Below are positions 32,527-44,112 of a stretch of 64,000 bases of DNA, piece after piece. Within the stretch, counting starts at the first letter, position 1. Each line of letters begins with the position of its first letter. Below the pieces are notes generated by a model that searched no databases, was not told where the DNA came from, and saw only the letters and a program-made list of their open reading frames with translations. The stretch spans positions 1,302,001 to 1,366,000 of the forward strand of contig BQMF02000039.1 in the NCBI GenBank assembly GCA_027922465.2, written 5' to 3'. This DNA comes from Turritopsis dohrnii. Lineage: Eukaryota > Cnidaria > Hydrozoa > Anthoathecata > Oceaniidae. The position numbers and the translations under genes are program-made.

Positions 32527-34676
32527 TTAATTTTGTAATGTAGAATGCTTTCGTCTGTGTTTTTCTTGGAAGGGGGAAATATTCGCACCAGATTTTTGTT
32601 TTGCAGACAAACGACTGTCCATTCCGCCATGTTTTTTTCGGGAATTAGAGCGGGAACAATCCTTAGCATCTTTGCTATTAGTTTCAGTATTCGTCTTTCG
32701 TTTACAAAGTCGACCTAAAATGAAATACTTTAATGGGAGAAACCTTCGCGGGAGAAACTTTCGCGAGGTCAAAAACTCGCGAAATTTATGGGATTTACTT
32801 TCGCGAATGCTACATTTTAAACATTTTCGCGGGATTTATTTTCGCGAATGTGGATTTTGGGAAATTTTTGCGAGATAAACTTTCGCGAATTGCCTGAAAA
32901 TTTCCTTAAACTTAGCCAAAAATACATTTTGAGAGAGTAACTTTTATCACTTTTTCTTACGTTCTAACCTCAGAATTTCACAAGGCTTTGAAGTTAAAGT
33001 TGAATTAACGATAAACCTACGACCAAACAGAAAAAAATCAATGATTGATAGATATTTTTCTTTTGAACAACTATAGAAACTACTTTATTCATCATCATGT
33101 AACTCGTCAAAGAGATCAAATGAAAATCCGGAATTCTTTGGCTCTATTTTTGGTAATGAGATTTCACTTCAAGGTGGTGCGAATGAGAAAACTGAAATTC
33201 CCAAGGAAAATTCCCAAATTCTGGAAAAAAGCAAAACACTACACAACCATCGAAACCATATCATCAGGGTCTTCAAAAACGAAAATGCCTGATGCTTCGA
33301 AGAAAATAACAATTATAAATATAGATGATTAAGAAACAAATTTTGTTAAGCTTGAATTAGTTCAATGTTTCCCTTTATTTTACACGCATGAAATTTCAAA
33401 TAAACCTCACTGTAACACTTTTTGTCACTTCAATCGGACAGACAGCACGAATTCTGTGAAATATACGTGTATTCTTTTAGTTCAAGACGTGTTTTTATCA
33501 GTTTTCAACCTCGTCGTCGGATACAGTCAAAAACTTGTTTTGTAAACATTTTGAAATTTTTGAATTTTTGAAAAAATCTTTGCGGGATTTATTTTCGCGA
33601 ATGCCACTTTTTGTAAATTTTTATGGGATTTATTTTCGCGTGTGGTCGAAATCAAAAATATTTTGGGACTTACTTTCGCGAAAATGTCCAAAATTCGCGA
33701 AAGTTTCTCTCGCAAAACTTTCTCCCATTAAAGTAATTGATTTTCCAGTAGAAATCGATACCATCAGAACGCCGTTCCTCATTGGAGTGACGACGACACT
33801 CAAAAATATGTCGGACTTACTGACGAATTCCGGATTGGTTATTTCGATACCATTAAGTAACGGTACGTATTCTTTATAAGGTACGTCTTGTTCATCGACT
33901 GATTCTATAAGGCAACATAATGCTACGTGCTGCAGCTGCATGAACACTGTCATGCGAATCAAGGGGACTTATATCTTACAGGACTTATCTCTTTCCATGT
34001 GTGCGCAATTTTATTCTAAGAAGTGATTTCATGCCGTTGTAAGATAATAAGGATGATTAATTTTGGATATGATCAATAAAAGTTCGTTTAGCACGACGTC
34101 GGTTTGAAATACTTGAGCACTCATGAAATTATGAATGAATTCTTTTCCGTCTCTAGAAATAGGGCCGTAATTTATTCAAAAATATTGAGGGGGCTAAAAA
34201 AAAATGGAGCGAGCGAAGCGAGCGAGAAAATATTTTGAGGCGGGGGGCTCTGTGAAACAGATTGAAGAAGTAAGAAGTTTTCTCTACTTGCTATTCTGAT
34301 AAGTATGTAACTTCCTCTTGCTTGCAAAAAATCACTGGCGTAGCAATCACCCGATCTTTCATGAAGTTTTTGGACACAAGCTTGCATATCTGCTATGTCG
34401 ATCTCATCTAAAAACGAATGAAAAGGACTGTTTAATGTAAGAACAGTCCTGCTACTAAGAGGAAATGTGCATTTCTGTTTGATAAATGCCAGTTGTTCCA
34501 TTAGTTAGTTACTAGTTTTCAAAAGTCAAATGTACAATCATGAACTCGGCATTACACTTACCATCTCCAGTCCAATTAACCAGTTCTTTTATTTTCTCCA
34601 GTAATGCACGACAGTGGCAATGCGAGTTTAATATGATAGCCTTGTTATCTAAACATTTAATTGTGTCTGTTTTCAT
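32527..34676 (-). CDS. CXorf65-like uncharacterised protein, four exons
   Basis: The four exons are 34676-34562, 34407-34288, 33904-33821 and 32714-32527. The frame is kept through all junctions (phases 1, 1, 1), giving 168 residues. The N-terminal half reads AIILNSHCHCRALLEKIKEL, then DEIDIADMQACVQKLHERSG, then CYASDFLQARGSYILIRI. Exon 3 gives VPYKEYVPLLNGIEITNPEF. This pattern (N-x-x-C...LL-x-x-I, an acidic I-D-L/I block, Y-A-S-x-F-L-x-A-R, then YVPLL) matches the vertebrate CXorf65 family, an uncharacterised domain resembling a ubiquitin-like fold. Exon 4 is a basic, serine-rich tail (RKKHGGMDSRLSAKQKSG). Intron 3 is about 1.1 kb, of which a 1-kb MITE ends only about 14 bp before the acceptor. 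The function is unknown. Confidence 0.8.
32728..33733. mobile_element. TTCGCGAA-rich MITE filling an intron
   Basis: This ~1006-bp element has TIRs CTTTAATGGGAGAAA...TTTCTCCCATTAAAG (with a slightly different spacer) and TA on both sides (32726-32727 and 33734-33735). Both ends carry several CGCGGGATTTATTTTCGCGA-type repeats and TTCGCGAA palindromes. The inner 32940-33530 part is AT-rich and non-coding. It sits in intron 3 of the CXorf65-like gene. Related sequence occurs at 49729-50064 and, decayed, at 39100-39230. Confidence 0.85.
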
Positions 34677-36268
34677 GTTGATTTGTTTGTTTATACTGGT
34701 AATTTATGCCTCAAAGTCACGGAATGAAAAAAAACGGGGAAAAAAGAAAACAAAACCCATCTCTACCATCTATTAATTGCGACTAGGGCTGGAACTAAAG
34801 TTCGAACCATCCAACTATAGTCAAGGCTTGCTTTGATAGGAAGCTCCTGAAAGTGAGTCATCGAAACAAGGACGTCATATTACCATATAAGTACTGGTTT
34901 TATAAATTTCTAAGCCATTCACTCAACGAAATTTTTGGTGAGTCTTCAGGACGTTAAAAGGACTGTATCGGTGTTATCACGTAATTTGCATGTTAAAGAA
35001 TAAGATTTAATTCGTTTGAACAGTGACAAATACCCACTAACTAGAATGTGTTACCTCCATGACGAACAGTAAAGAACATTTTTCCACTTTTCTCTGGTCT
35101 TTGTGGTCGTTTGAGATGCTATTGCAATGCAATCAACAATTTTATGTGAAAACAGACATATGTCCCCCTGTCGCTTTTCACAAGAATTCCAGGGGATAAT
35201 TAATAATTGAAGGATGATGTACGATCACAACAAAACTTCATGGCTTGGATACTTTTGTTGCTAGTTTTTTTAACAAATACTTTTTATTTATATTATTCCG
35301 TTGACACTTTTTTAGAAGAACTCATAATTTTTTGATGAAGCTAGACAATTTTCAGCTCCGAACGTTCTTATCCATTCGTGAATTCTCATCTTTTTAGTTT
35401 TCGATCTTTCTCTGTGAAGTTAGAAAATTACACATTCGAATGTTTTTATTACCTACGAGCTGTTCTGCAAACGAAATTATAAGTAAAAAGGCATTATAAA
35501 AGCACAAAAAATTCAGTTGCTTTTCTGGTAAAATATGATTTTTATACATCCGGCAAAATTGAAATCCACTTTACCTGCTGGACCAAAAAAATTAAGTACG
35601 CGAAAATGCACAAATTTCTGACAATAATAACAAAGTGCCATTTCCCAGCTTCAATTCTTATATAAGTAGGCTGTTATAAAAACGTGTATGCTACAAGAAA
35701 CCTGAATTAACCATAACAGACATTTTCTTGAATTTCTGTTTACGATATAGCAAAATCTTATGGGAAAACGTAAGCGTGAAGTTGTTTTGGACCAACTTCT
35801 CTTGGAACATCGTATAAATTTTAATTATTCCATCCAAGAATGTAAAAGCTCAAAGGACTAATTACACAGTTTTATATTTAGGAAACAGAAATTCCTTTGC
35901 TAAATCTGTCCTATAATTTCAATGGCGGTAACTCTTCCAGTTCGTTCTTCTGCGATATTCATACACTTCTATGAAGGAGTTTTCGTAATGGAAAAGAACT
36001 GACAAAAGTACGATAAGCAACAGAACTATTTTCAACATATGTCAACAAAAATAACAAACAAGTACAGTGGTAAACAGAACGTCCTTTTTTCGTTGTATGA
36101 ACAAAAACAAATCCGTCTGCATCCCCTTTGAGAGTTGGAATTTCTACAGCAAAGGTTTTTCTTAATGGAACGTAATAGCCATCCTTTTGTAGTGTGTTCT
36201 CATGTAAGGATACTGCATGTAAAAAGTGGCTTTTCTCTTCATAACCTGGTGAAAAATCTCTGAGAGGT
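34677..36268. other. Intergenic region between the CXorf65-like gene and APEX1
   Basis: Both genes are on the minus strand and this lies upstream of the former and downstream of the latter. No coding exon could be supported. The sequence is AT-rich with no clear repeat boundary. Confidence 0.5.
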
Positions 36269-39200
36269 CTATAGATCTAAAGTGAGAACGATTGGGCAGT
36301 GATCGCTTCCAGTAACTTCATTCCGTATTTCACTGTCGCATAAATTTTCTTCTAGCGATCTTGATAGCACAAAATAGTCGAGACGCCTACAGAAATAATG
36401 AAGTCAGACTAACGAGATAATCCAAACCAAAAGATTTCGCGGGAAAAGATATCGAGATGAAAAGATAAAAACATTTTATTTTGACGAATGCCACTTACCA
36501 TCCGACATTTCTCGCACGAGCATTTCCGATATACGTCCAGTAAGTATACATATCTTTCTTTTCAGGATACAAATGTCGAAAAGAATCGATGTAACCATCG
36601 TTTAGCATGTTTGAAAAATCATCCCTCTCCTCATCTGTAAAACCGGCATTCCGTTTATTAGATTTCGGATTTGCTATATCTGAAATAGAAGCGACGATTT
36701 TGTTATAGTTTTTAGAAAATGAATTTATGATAAAGTATTGAGATTCTTAAAAGGCGTTTCACCAATTTCGTTATGTGCAACATTCAAATCTCCACAAAAA
36801 ATCACATGCTTTCGGTTCTTCAAGTTGTTCAAATACTTCTGGAGAGCAGTATTCCACTCGCGACGATAATCCAATCTGTTCAAAAAGACATCAAAACAGT
36901 TTGATTCTGACAGACGAAAAATTATAATTCTTCTGTATGTTCTTACGAAGTCAAAAATAAATTATACCTCACCAACTTTTTCCCCGAATTAGGAACGTCT
37001 ATAAACAAAAAGCCTTTGAAATTCAGGCTAATGCAACAGATCAAGGTGAGGTTTTCAATACAGCGGAAAGTAAAAATTTTGACATGCTGCAAGTCGTTTT
37101 CCGTTAAATAGACGAACGTATGAGCAACACTTACAACAAGTTACAATAAAGTACTTCTCAAACTCGGCTGTAATCAATCTGCCCTCATTATCGTGTTTTT
37201 CTTCGCCTAACAAAAGCGAACGAGAATTTCACTAAAATGCATCAGTTTGTTATAATTAACTTCTCATTCTATTTTAATAATTTCAATTGTTACTATCAGT
37301 TTCATAACATTCATCCGTACCTATCCCCATGGTTACATCTATTGGCTTTATCTTCGACCACAAACTAAAAATTCAAAAACTATTTAAGAGACCAGAATTA
37401 ATCTACTCTTTCTATAGTATACTCCGATTGACAAGCACTCCCTAGGATCCTAAAAAATTGGTCGCAATAAATAAACATTCCACTTTAACGAATCTCTACA
37501 GGATTTTCGGGGGTTCCAATTCCAATTCGGACCCATTTAAGGAAACTCTGGGTTATCTTAGAGCCTAAAACTATTTTTTTATTGACAGTCCAAATAGGTT
37601 TAGATTGCAGTGATCATAATAACAACTCAGGGAAATAATTGCATTGATAAGAGTAGCACAACCCCGTCAAAGATTTTGTATACAGTCGACTCTCCCTAAA
37701 GCGGACACTCTATAAAGCGGACACCTCCATAAAGCGGACACATTTTCTCGGAACGAATTGAAGTTTTCCTTTAAAAATACTTTCTATAAAGCGGACACTT
37801 CCATAAAGCGGACACTTTTTGCTGGAACGAATGGTGTCCGCTTTAGAGAGAGTTGACTGTATATATATCCTTAAATCAAGTTCTTACAAAGGGAAATTCC
37901 CTTACGCTCCATCAATAGTTTTTGGATTGTTTTATCAAGTATGGGATTAAAGTTGAATGTGAATTCAATCATTACATGCTGCACTGATCTGTATAATATA
38001 CCTGACTCCACTGTAGCCTTTCTTTTCACCATTGCACCAGTACATATGATAATCATTGTCACTTGCAGTTAGCTTTCCACCCTTCTTCATACTCGTAACC
38101 TACAACACAATTCACATAAATCGATACAGGAAAGGAATTATTACACTATTTCCATCGAGAAAACAACTTACTTCAGCAGGCAGATCTTTTTCAGCACATT
38201 TAGTCTCCTGTAAACAAACAATATCAGCATCCTCCTTTTTCAAGTAGTCTAGTCCATTTTTCTGAAAAAAAGAAAAAGAAAACGAAAAGGATGGTTTCCA
38301 ATCAGTGATCAATTCAAATTGAACTTAAAAAAGGACAAATAAGAGAACCACACAAAACCTATTATTGATTATGCTTATGACAATCTATGTTTTAAGTTAT
38401 AAACAAACCTTAGTCCATGCTTTCAAACCAGCCACGTTCCATGAACATATTTTCAAATTTTCCTGTCTGTTTTCATAAGAAACCAAAAAAACATGCATGT
38501 GATTAGAATGTACTGGAAGGAGAATTCTAAAACAGTAAAAAAAAGTTTCACACTTACTTTTTGCTTGACGGCTCTCCACAAGTTATTCTATCTGTCGATT
38601 CAGTAATTGTGTCTCCAACTGTGCAAGACTCTTCAGCAGCAGGAGATGCAACCTTAAAATAGAAAGCTTTTATATTTTTCTTTTTGAAAAACATTTAATT
38701 AGTAAATAATAGCTATAAAAAGGTTCCATCAAAATGGTGAATTCACATGCATTAGTACTGAATCAGGTGAAAGCAACATAACTAAGACAAACATGGTTTC
38801 CTCAAATTACAGCACTAAACTTCAATCAATTGTTTCAAAACTTTCCTTTGTCATTGATGCTCCATAAACATAAAAAGTGCATTTATAAAGTTATCATTTC
38901 AGGCATTCAAAAAGGCACATTGAAGCAGTGCAAAATCGGAAAAGACTTTTAGTTTGTTATGATTCTAAAAATAGGAAGATATGTAAAGCTTGATTATTGA
39001 ATTTCCAAAATCACAAAAAACAGCTATCAATTTTTGTATTATACCCTGAAGATGAACTGCTAGAAAGATACGTACTTAAAGATAATGAACTACCTTAAAG
39101 GAAGAAATTTTCGCAAGAATTTAATTTTGTGAATTGAAAAAAACGGATTTACAAAAATCTAAGTTTTCGCAAGAATTTAATTTCGCAAATGGCTTACAAG

Positions 39201-41328
39201 CAACTTTTTCGCGAGAATTCATTTTCATGATCTCGAAGAATTATCAAAATTTTGAGTAAGGATAGGAATATTTTTGAAACATGTTGAAATTTTCACGCAA
39301 CCTGGTCCATCTACAGCTTAAAACCAACAAAAATCAAAATGTCAACAACCATGTAGATAACAAAAAAAGGCTTATAAGAAAGAACCTGTTGCATCCTACC
39401 ATATCTGAAGCTTAGTCATGACCAAATGTAATCAAAAAGAAAGTAATTGAATTAGATTTAACCAACTAATGAAATAAGAGTTTTGCATTCTCTTTCTGAT
39501 CCTGCATTATAATCTTTTCAGCAAATCTGGGCCAGAGAAACATGAAAAATAAAAAGTATACTGACTATGCACAGCTTTGATTTAGGAATTTCCCATTATA
39601 ATTGGGTATGATAAAAACAATATGAATTTTCTTGGCAGACGTTTCAAAATCCCAAATCAGAAAACATTTTTGCAAGAATTTAATGTCATAAATTTGAAAA
39701 AAAAAGTTTTTTTGCGATAATTTAAACTTGCTTAACTGGCCGGGGCTTCTGAATACACAAACACAATGCTAGATTGGGCGATTTGAGGGATATCAGGAGA
39801 GGACACTCCAGCAAGCTTAGGAATTCCTAACTTAACACGAGCCGTCTACTAGGACGGGGAGCGCCATCTACTAGGATGTGCGCCCAATGGCAAACTGACT
39901 CAGGTCCATCTACCGGATGGATGACCACTGTCAACTAGGACAAGTGCCCAAGACAAAATAGTGCCTAAGCCGTCTACTAGGACGGGGAACGCCATCTACT
40001 AGGATGTGCGCCCAATGGTGAACTGACTCAGATCCATCTACCGGATGGATGAGCACTGTCAACTAGGACAGGTTCCCAAGACAAAATAGTGCCTAACTAG
40101 TGACCTACCGTCAACCAGGACGGCGAGTGCTATCAACAAGGATAGCCACCCTCTACCAAAAACTTATTTATAACTAGCTACCGACTACAAGGCCGGCGAG
40201 TGCTATCAACGAGGACAGACACCCTGTGACGTATGCTGGAGTGGACCCCCTGTCAATCCATATATTCTCATGAACGCAATACAAAAGTAACCGTAGTATA
40301 TAACAAAAACAAAAACGCCTAAAAACATACAAAGACCGTAAGAAAAAAGAAAAAGAAAGAAAAAAAAAACATCGTAAAATAAAGCCTAAATATCCGAACT
40401 TTAACATGCCGACACTGGGCGGAGAGGGCGGGTAAACCAATGATACACTCAAACACTGCATAATTTTCACATGAACGCACAAAAAATAAAATGGCAAATA
40501 AAGCTCTAGGCTCAAAGAAGAACTAACGAAAATGAGGTCTGGCTGCACGAGGAGCGACGAGAATATAAAGTACCGATCGTGGCAAAACCAAAGTGGATTA
40601 TTTCGGAATACAACATGGTACCCCAACTACTGCGAAGCGCGGCGCCCGCCAGTTAACTTGAGTTAAGTAAACTTAACTACCATTAACTGGCCGGGGCTTC
40701 TGCAAAAAATTTCTTCCCTACGGTATTACATGAACTGATTCACTGATGTCAGTAGAAATAGAACAATTGGGAGCTGTTCTAGGAATGGGAAGTTGTCTAT
40801 TATTAACAAAGCACTCAAACAACGTAAAAAATGATTGGCTCTCTGCAGAGATAATCTCATAAGAAAACTGCTGACACACTTTTTTCTCGACCTTATGATA
40901 ATTCATTATCTTTAAATGCTAGATAAGATCGTTCCAAATCATTATGAAAAATTTCCACAAGAAACACTGACACAAAGCTTAACACCGGGAGGATCTGAGA
41001 AAAATTTGGATACGCACAATAGTAAACAATGCTGAAAGGCATTATTCATTCATTCTCAAAAAATGTATGAGGAAAACGCAATCAAAAGTTATTAGGCACA
41101 GTGATTGTTGGAGGGAAAAGCAATTAGAAATTATGGATAATTCAGATTACGTTATCATAACAGTTTATCTATATTTTATCTATAATTTTGTTAAACCATG
41201 TTTATCTGTAACATAAAACAGTCATGTTAAGTCAATTAAAAACAAACCTTTTTCTGATTATTTTTCTTCTTTTCAGGAGTTTTCTGTCTTTTAGACGGTG
41301 AATCACTTGTACCTTTAGCAGCATCAAG
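36269..41328 (-). CDS. APEX1: AP endonuclease 1 (APEX1), all but the first exon
   Basis: APEX1 is the base-excision-repair enzyme that nicks DNA 5' of abasic sites. Exons, high to low: 41328-41248, 38652-38558, 38466-38409, 38261-38172, 38099-38002, 37364-37321, 37206-37135, 36998-36968, 36875-36763, 36679-36499 and 36386-36269 (stop). They join in frame, giving 326 residues. The N-terminal part is Lys/Ser-rich ([17 protein letters not shown]), as expected for the nuclear-localisation tail. Catalytic residues of human APE1 are present: Asn in [14 protein letters not shown], Glu in CLQETKC, Tyr in YVPNSG, Asp and Asn in CGDLNVAH, and Asp-His in [10 protein letters not shown]. The human redox cysteine (KICSW) is conserved; human Asp70 is Ala. 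The initiating exon was not found upstream of 41328; it should end in phase 0. The 2.6-kb intron between the first two visible exons carries an insert. Confidence 0.93.
37683..37859. mobile_element. Pogo/Tigger-like MITE in APEX1 intron
   Basis: A 177-bp element has TIRs CAGTCGACTCTCCCTAAAGC...GCTTTAGAGAGAGTTGACTG flanked by the TA dinucleotide. The inside is made largely of the word ATAAAGCGGACAC repeated four or more times. CAGT termini with a TA duplication are typical of pogo/Tigger-type mariner elements. Confidence 0.85.
39090..39240. repeat. Decayed TTCGCGAA-type repeat in APEX1 intron
   Basis: ACTACCTTAAAGGAAGAAAT is followed by repeated TTTTCGCAAGAATTTAATTT and TTTTTCGCGAGAATTCATTT words. 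These resemble the ends of the MITE at 32728-33733 with most CpGs decayed. Another trace lies near 39660-39720. Confidence 0.5.
39752..40682. mobile_element. Insertion with 20-bp target duplication and internal tandem repeats, in APEX1 intron
   Basis: A perfect 20-bp direct repeat (TTAACTGGCCGGGGCTTCTG) brackets the insert at 39732-39751 and 40683-40702. The left part (39841-40100) consists of two ~127-bp tandem units containing GCCGTCTACTAGGACGGGGA and CCATCTACCGGATGGATGA, then a third partial unit. The right end has TTAACTTGAGTTAAG and AACTTAACTACCATTAACTGG, short inverted TTAACT words. The 20-bp duplication suggests target-primed reverse transcription (LINE/SINE-type). The minus-strand frame 40626-40174 has no protein motif. 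Confidence 0.7.
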
Positions 41329-43031
41329 CTGAAAGAAGATGGCTGACAAGAGTCTTTTTAAACAATTTTTTGAAAACATGTCAAATGATAACATGGTGAT
41401 TTTTAGTAGATATGGCATGATTCTAATTTACAATTACTAAAAATTAAAAACAGAATATAAAACATAATATAATAAATGGTTTAAAAGGAGAAGTAATAAA
41501 AGATAACAAGTTGGGCTTATTTTATTTATCAGTATATACTTGAATATGAACTGTGAGAAGTTTCACGGATTCATTTGATTTAGTTCTCGAGATGCAATTA
41601 AAGAGTTCAAACGGTTGTCAATCATGGTGATTGATTATAAAGAGGCATCCTGTTCTTTAACTTTTTATTATTGTGAGGTGACGTATTTATACGAACAACA
41701 TAATGCGATCATCATTTTAATGAATGATATACCTTAACAGAGGTTACCCCCTGAAAAACAATTTTGGGTGTCGGTACCCGAATTCAACAAGGAGTCTAAG
41801 AAACTTTTGAGCTGTTTAAAGTGTCAAAGGCAAAAATGCATATTTTGGCATTATTTGATAGGTTGTGGATTTTGTGAAATAACAATAATATTGATAAGTT
41901 ACTACACTTTTTTTAAATAGGTTGCTCCCTGCAAAGTTGAAGCCACTACTAGGAAGGGAGCTACAAGGTAAGATAAGAATAAGAAAAGGAAGAAGAATTA
42001 TAAAGACAGAGCAAGGTGGCAGTTAACCTTCGATTTAAAAGCCTGTAGATCATACTCAGCAGGAAAACAGCTATGAGGGAAAGAATTCCAGAGGCGAGCA
42101 TTCCGGGGAAAAAGCTAGAGGAATAAAAGTTCTTATGGCATGTTGGGACCTGAACAGTTAAAGGATGAGCACAAAGATCAGGGCCAACTAACTTAACTAA
42201 GCGCTTCTGAATTCAAGAAATCAAGAAGGCGAAAACAATGAGCAGAGGATCCAGCCCAAAGGTGGCAGCAGTACTCAAGACAAGGGCGAATAGATATAAA
42301 TGATAGATTCAGCTGAAAGAAAGTGACGAACCCGAAAAAGTGAGTCAACCTTCATAGCAGGAGATTTAGCAATGGACTCGATGTAAGAATTCCATGTGAA
42401 ATTCTTTGAAAAGGTTAAACATAAAAGACAAACATGAGATGACTCTGCAAGCTCACTTCCGTTCATAAGAACAGAAGGAGTTACAGGGTCCCTGAAGCGA
42501 TTAATAGAGAGAAGCTTAGTTTTCGAAGCATTGAAGGAAACCACCCATTTCTGACTCCATTCAACTACTGTCTGAAGATCCTCCTCCAACTCAGCAGCCA
42601 TTTCAACCATATTAAACAAGTCCTTAGTCCTTTCAAGAGACGAGAAAAGAGTAGCAAGTTTACTGAGAGGAAGATCGTTGATGAAAATGAGAAAGAGGGT
42701 CGGACCAAGAACAGAACCTGGAGGCACCCCCCTGAATTAATAGGGTAAGAAGAAGACAAATGCCCCTCAAGAACCACCTTAATACTCCTGCCACTAAGAA
42801 AGGACTTAAAATAAGATTCAAAAGTGTACCAGAAATACCATTAAGACTTCAACTTGTGAAGAAGGCCACAATGCCAAACCTTGTCGAATGCCTTAGGGAT
42901 GTCAAGAGCAATAGCTTGTGTCTCACCACAAGCATTGAGGGACTGATATACACATTGAGAGATGATGGTCAGAGCATCGGCAGTGGACCGGCCAGAACGG
43001 AAACTGCACTGGTGATCCGAGAACAGATGGC

Positions 43032-43268
43032 CAGTCTTCTCCTTTTAAAAATGCCATGCGTGCGGTAAAACGCTCTTGTAAAATCTCCTACACGTGCGAT
43101 TAAAATGGCATTTGTTGACTCATTAAAATCATACGCTATTATGCCCACGAAGAATTTTTTCACACGTTGATGACAAATTGGCCCGTGCGATTAAATGTAC
43201 GCCTAGGACTTTTGACTCGTGTGACAGTGCATGTGCGTGCGATCGCACTCGTCAAAAGGAGAAGACTG
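43032..43268. mobile_element. MITE with GTGCGATCGCAC palindromes, nested in LINE copy C
   Basis: A 237-bp insert relative to the intact LINE sequence, with perfect 15-bp TIRs CAGTCTTCTCCTTTT. Short ATGG matches lie at both flanks (43027-43030 and 43269-43272), so the target duplication is about 4-5 bp or eroded. Inside are CGTGCGATCGCACTCG next to the right TIR and related GTGCGG, GTGCGATTAAA words near the left. The layout (CAG terminus, then a TGCGATCGCA palindrome) parallels the MITE at 12006-12966 although the TIRs differ. Confidence 0.8.
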
Positions 43269-43525
43269 ATGGAGAGATTCCAGATGATGGGTGATGGAAG
43301 AAGACCTTATAATAGGGTGATAGCAAAGAGGGTCCGTTCTCTCACCAGAATTTTTGAAAACAGGCACAACAAAAGCAATCTTCTAACAAGAAGGAAAACA
43401 AGGTTCATCGATGCACTTCCTGAAAAGCCTACAGAGTATGGGAGAAAGTTCAGGCGAGCATTTTTGCAGAACGATTACAGGGATTCCGTTGGGACCAGTA
43501 GCCTTAGAAGAGTCAAGACAACTTA

Positions 43526-44099
43526 GAGTGCGTTTACATGAGAGCCGTAGTGAACTCAAACCGGTTTGAAATTTCAACCCTCCCGTTACGAGTTTCGATA
43601 CGGGTAATTATTTCACTACGGCTCCTGGTCAAACCTTCAGCGCTGTTTACATGATAACGGCCGTACTGAAATTCTACCCGTGATGATTTCGAACCTACTT
43701 GTGAAGTAGGTTTGAAATTTCGATACGACTTGGAAAGGTGTGAAAGGTGTGACATTTCATTGTTTTATCATAAAATGTGTTAACAAGCATGCACATGTTA
43801 ATTAAATTTTGCTGACACATGAAATAAAAATGCAGAATGTGCTAAATTTATTCAATCATGTATAGAAAATATTTCTACCCGTATTGAAATCTCAAACTGT
43901 TGTGAGTTCAGCATGGCTCTTATGTAAAAACGCACTCGTAGAGAGAGCTAGAAACTAGTAAATCTATTGTTTCGATTTTTACTCGACAAAACTCGCCAAG
44001 ACCGTATCGAAATTTCTCATGTAAACAGATAGCCGATTTCAAACAGCTTAAAATTTCAAACCGGTTTGAGTTCACTACGGCTCTCATGTAAACGCACTC
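43526..44099. mobile_element. MITE with TTA duplication and ~50-bp TIRs, nested in LINE copy C
   Basis: A 574-bp element has TIRs GAGTGCGTTTACATGAGAGC...GCTCTCATGTAAACGCACTC extending about 50 bp and containing AAACCGGTTTGA. It is flanked by TTA (43523-43525 and 44100-44102). The three-base TTA duplication is typical of PIF/Harbinger elements. The interior repeats ATTTCGATACG and CTACGGC words and has no coding content. Confidence 0.88.
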
Positions 44100-44112
44100 T
44101 TACAACATCCGG

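Larger units (their letters stand above)
41908..44112 (-). mobile_element. LINE (copy C), minus strand, with two nested MITEs
   Basis: This is the same LINE family as copies A and B in reverse orientation. The 3' end (CTCCCTGCAA followed by the T-rich strand) is at 41908. The reverse-transcriptase region (VLGPTLFLIFINDLP, then WSQKWVVSFNASKTKLLSIN) reads in 42727-42275, with the YADD box missing because of a small deletion. Further upstream LINE sequence continues to 43525 and resumes for about ten bases after the MITE at 43526-44099, where it is truncated. It is a dead copy. Confidence 0.85.

Noticed and set aside
34172..34287. Continuation of the CXorf65-like exon 2 frame through GAGCGAGCGAAGCGAGCGAG
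   Set aside because: A GTAGAG donor at 34287 gives the right phase for exon 3; the extension is low-complexity repeat sequence.
38112..38579. Short minus-strand frames as separate small proteins
   Set aside because: They are APEX1 exons ([20 protein letters not shown]) with adjoining intron sequence.
39841..40130. Possible CRISPR-like array because of regularly spaced repeats
   Set aside because: The units are directly tandem with no unique spacers and sit in an animal intron.
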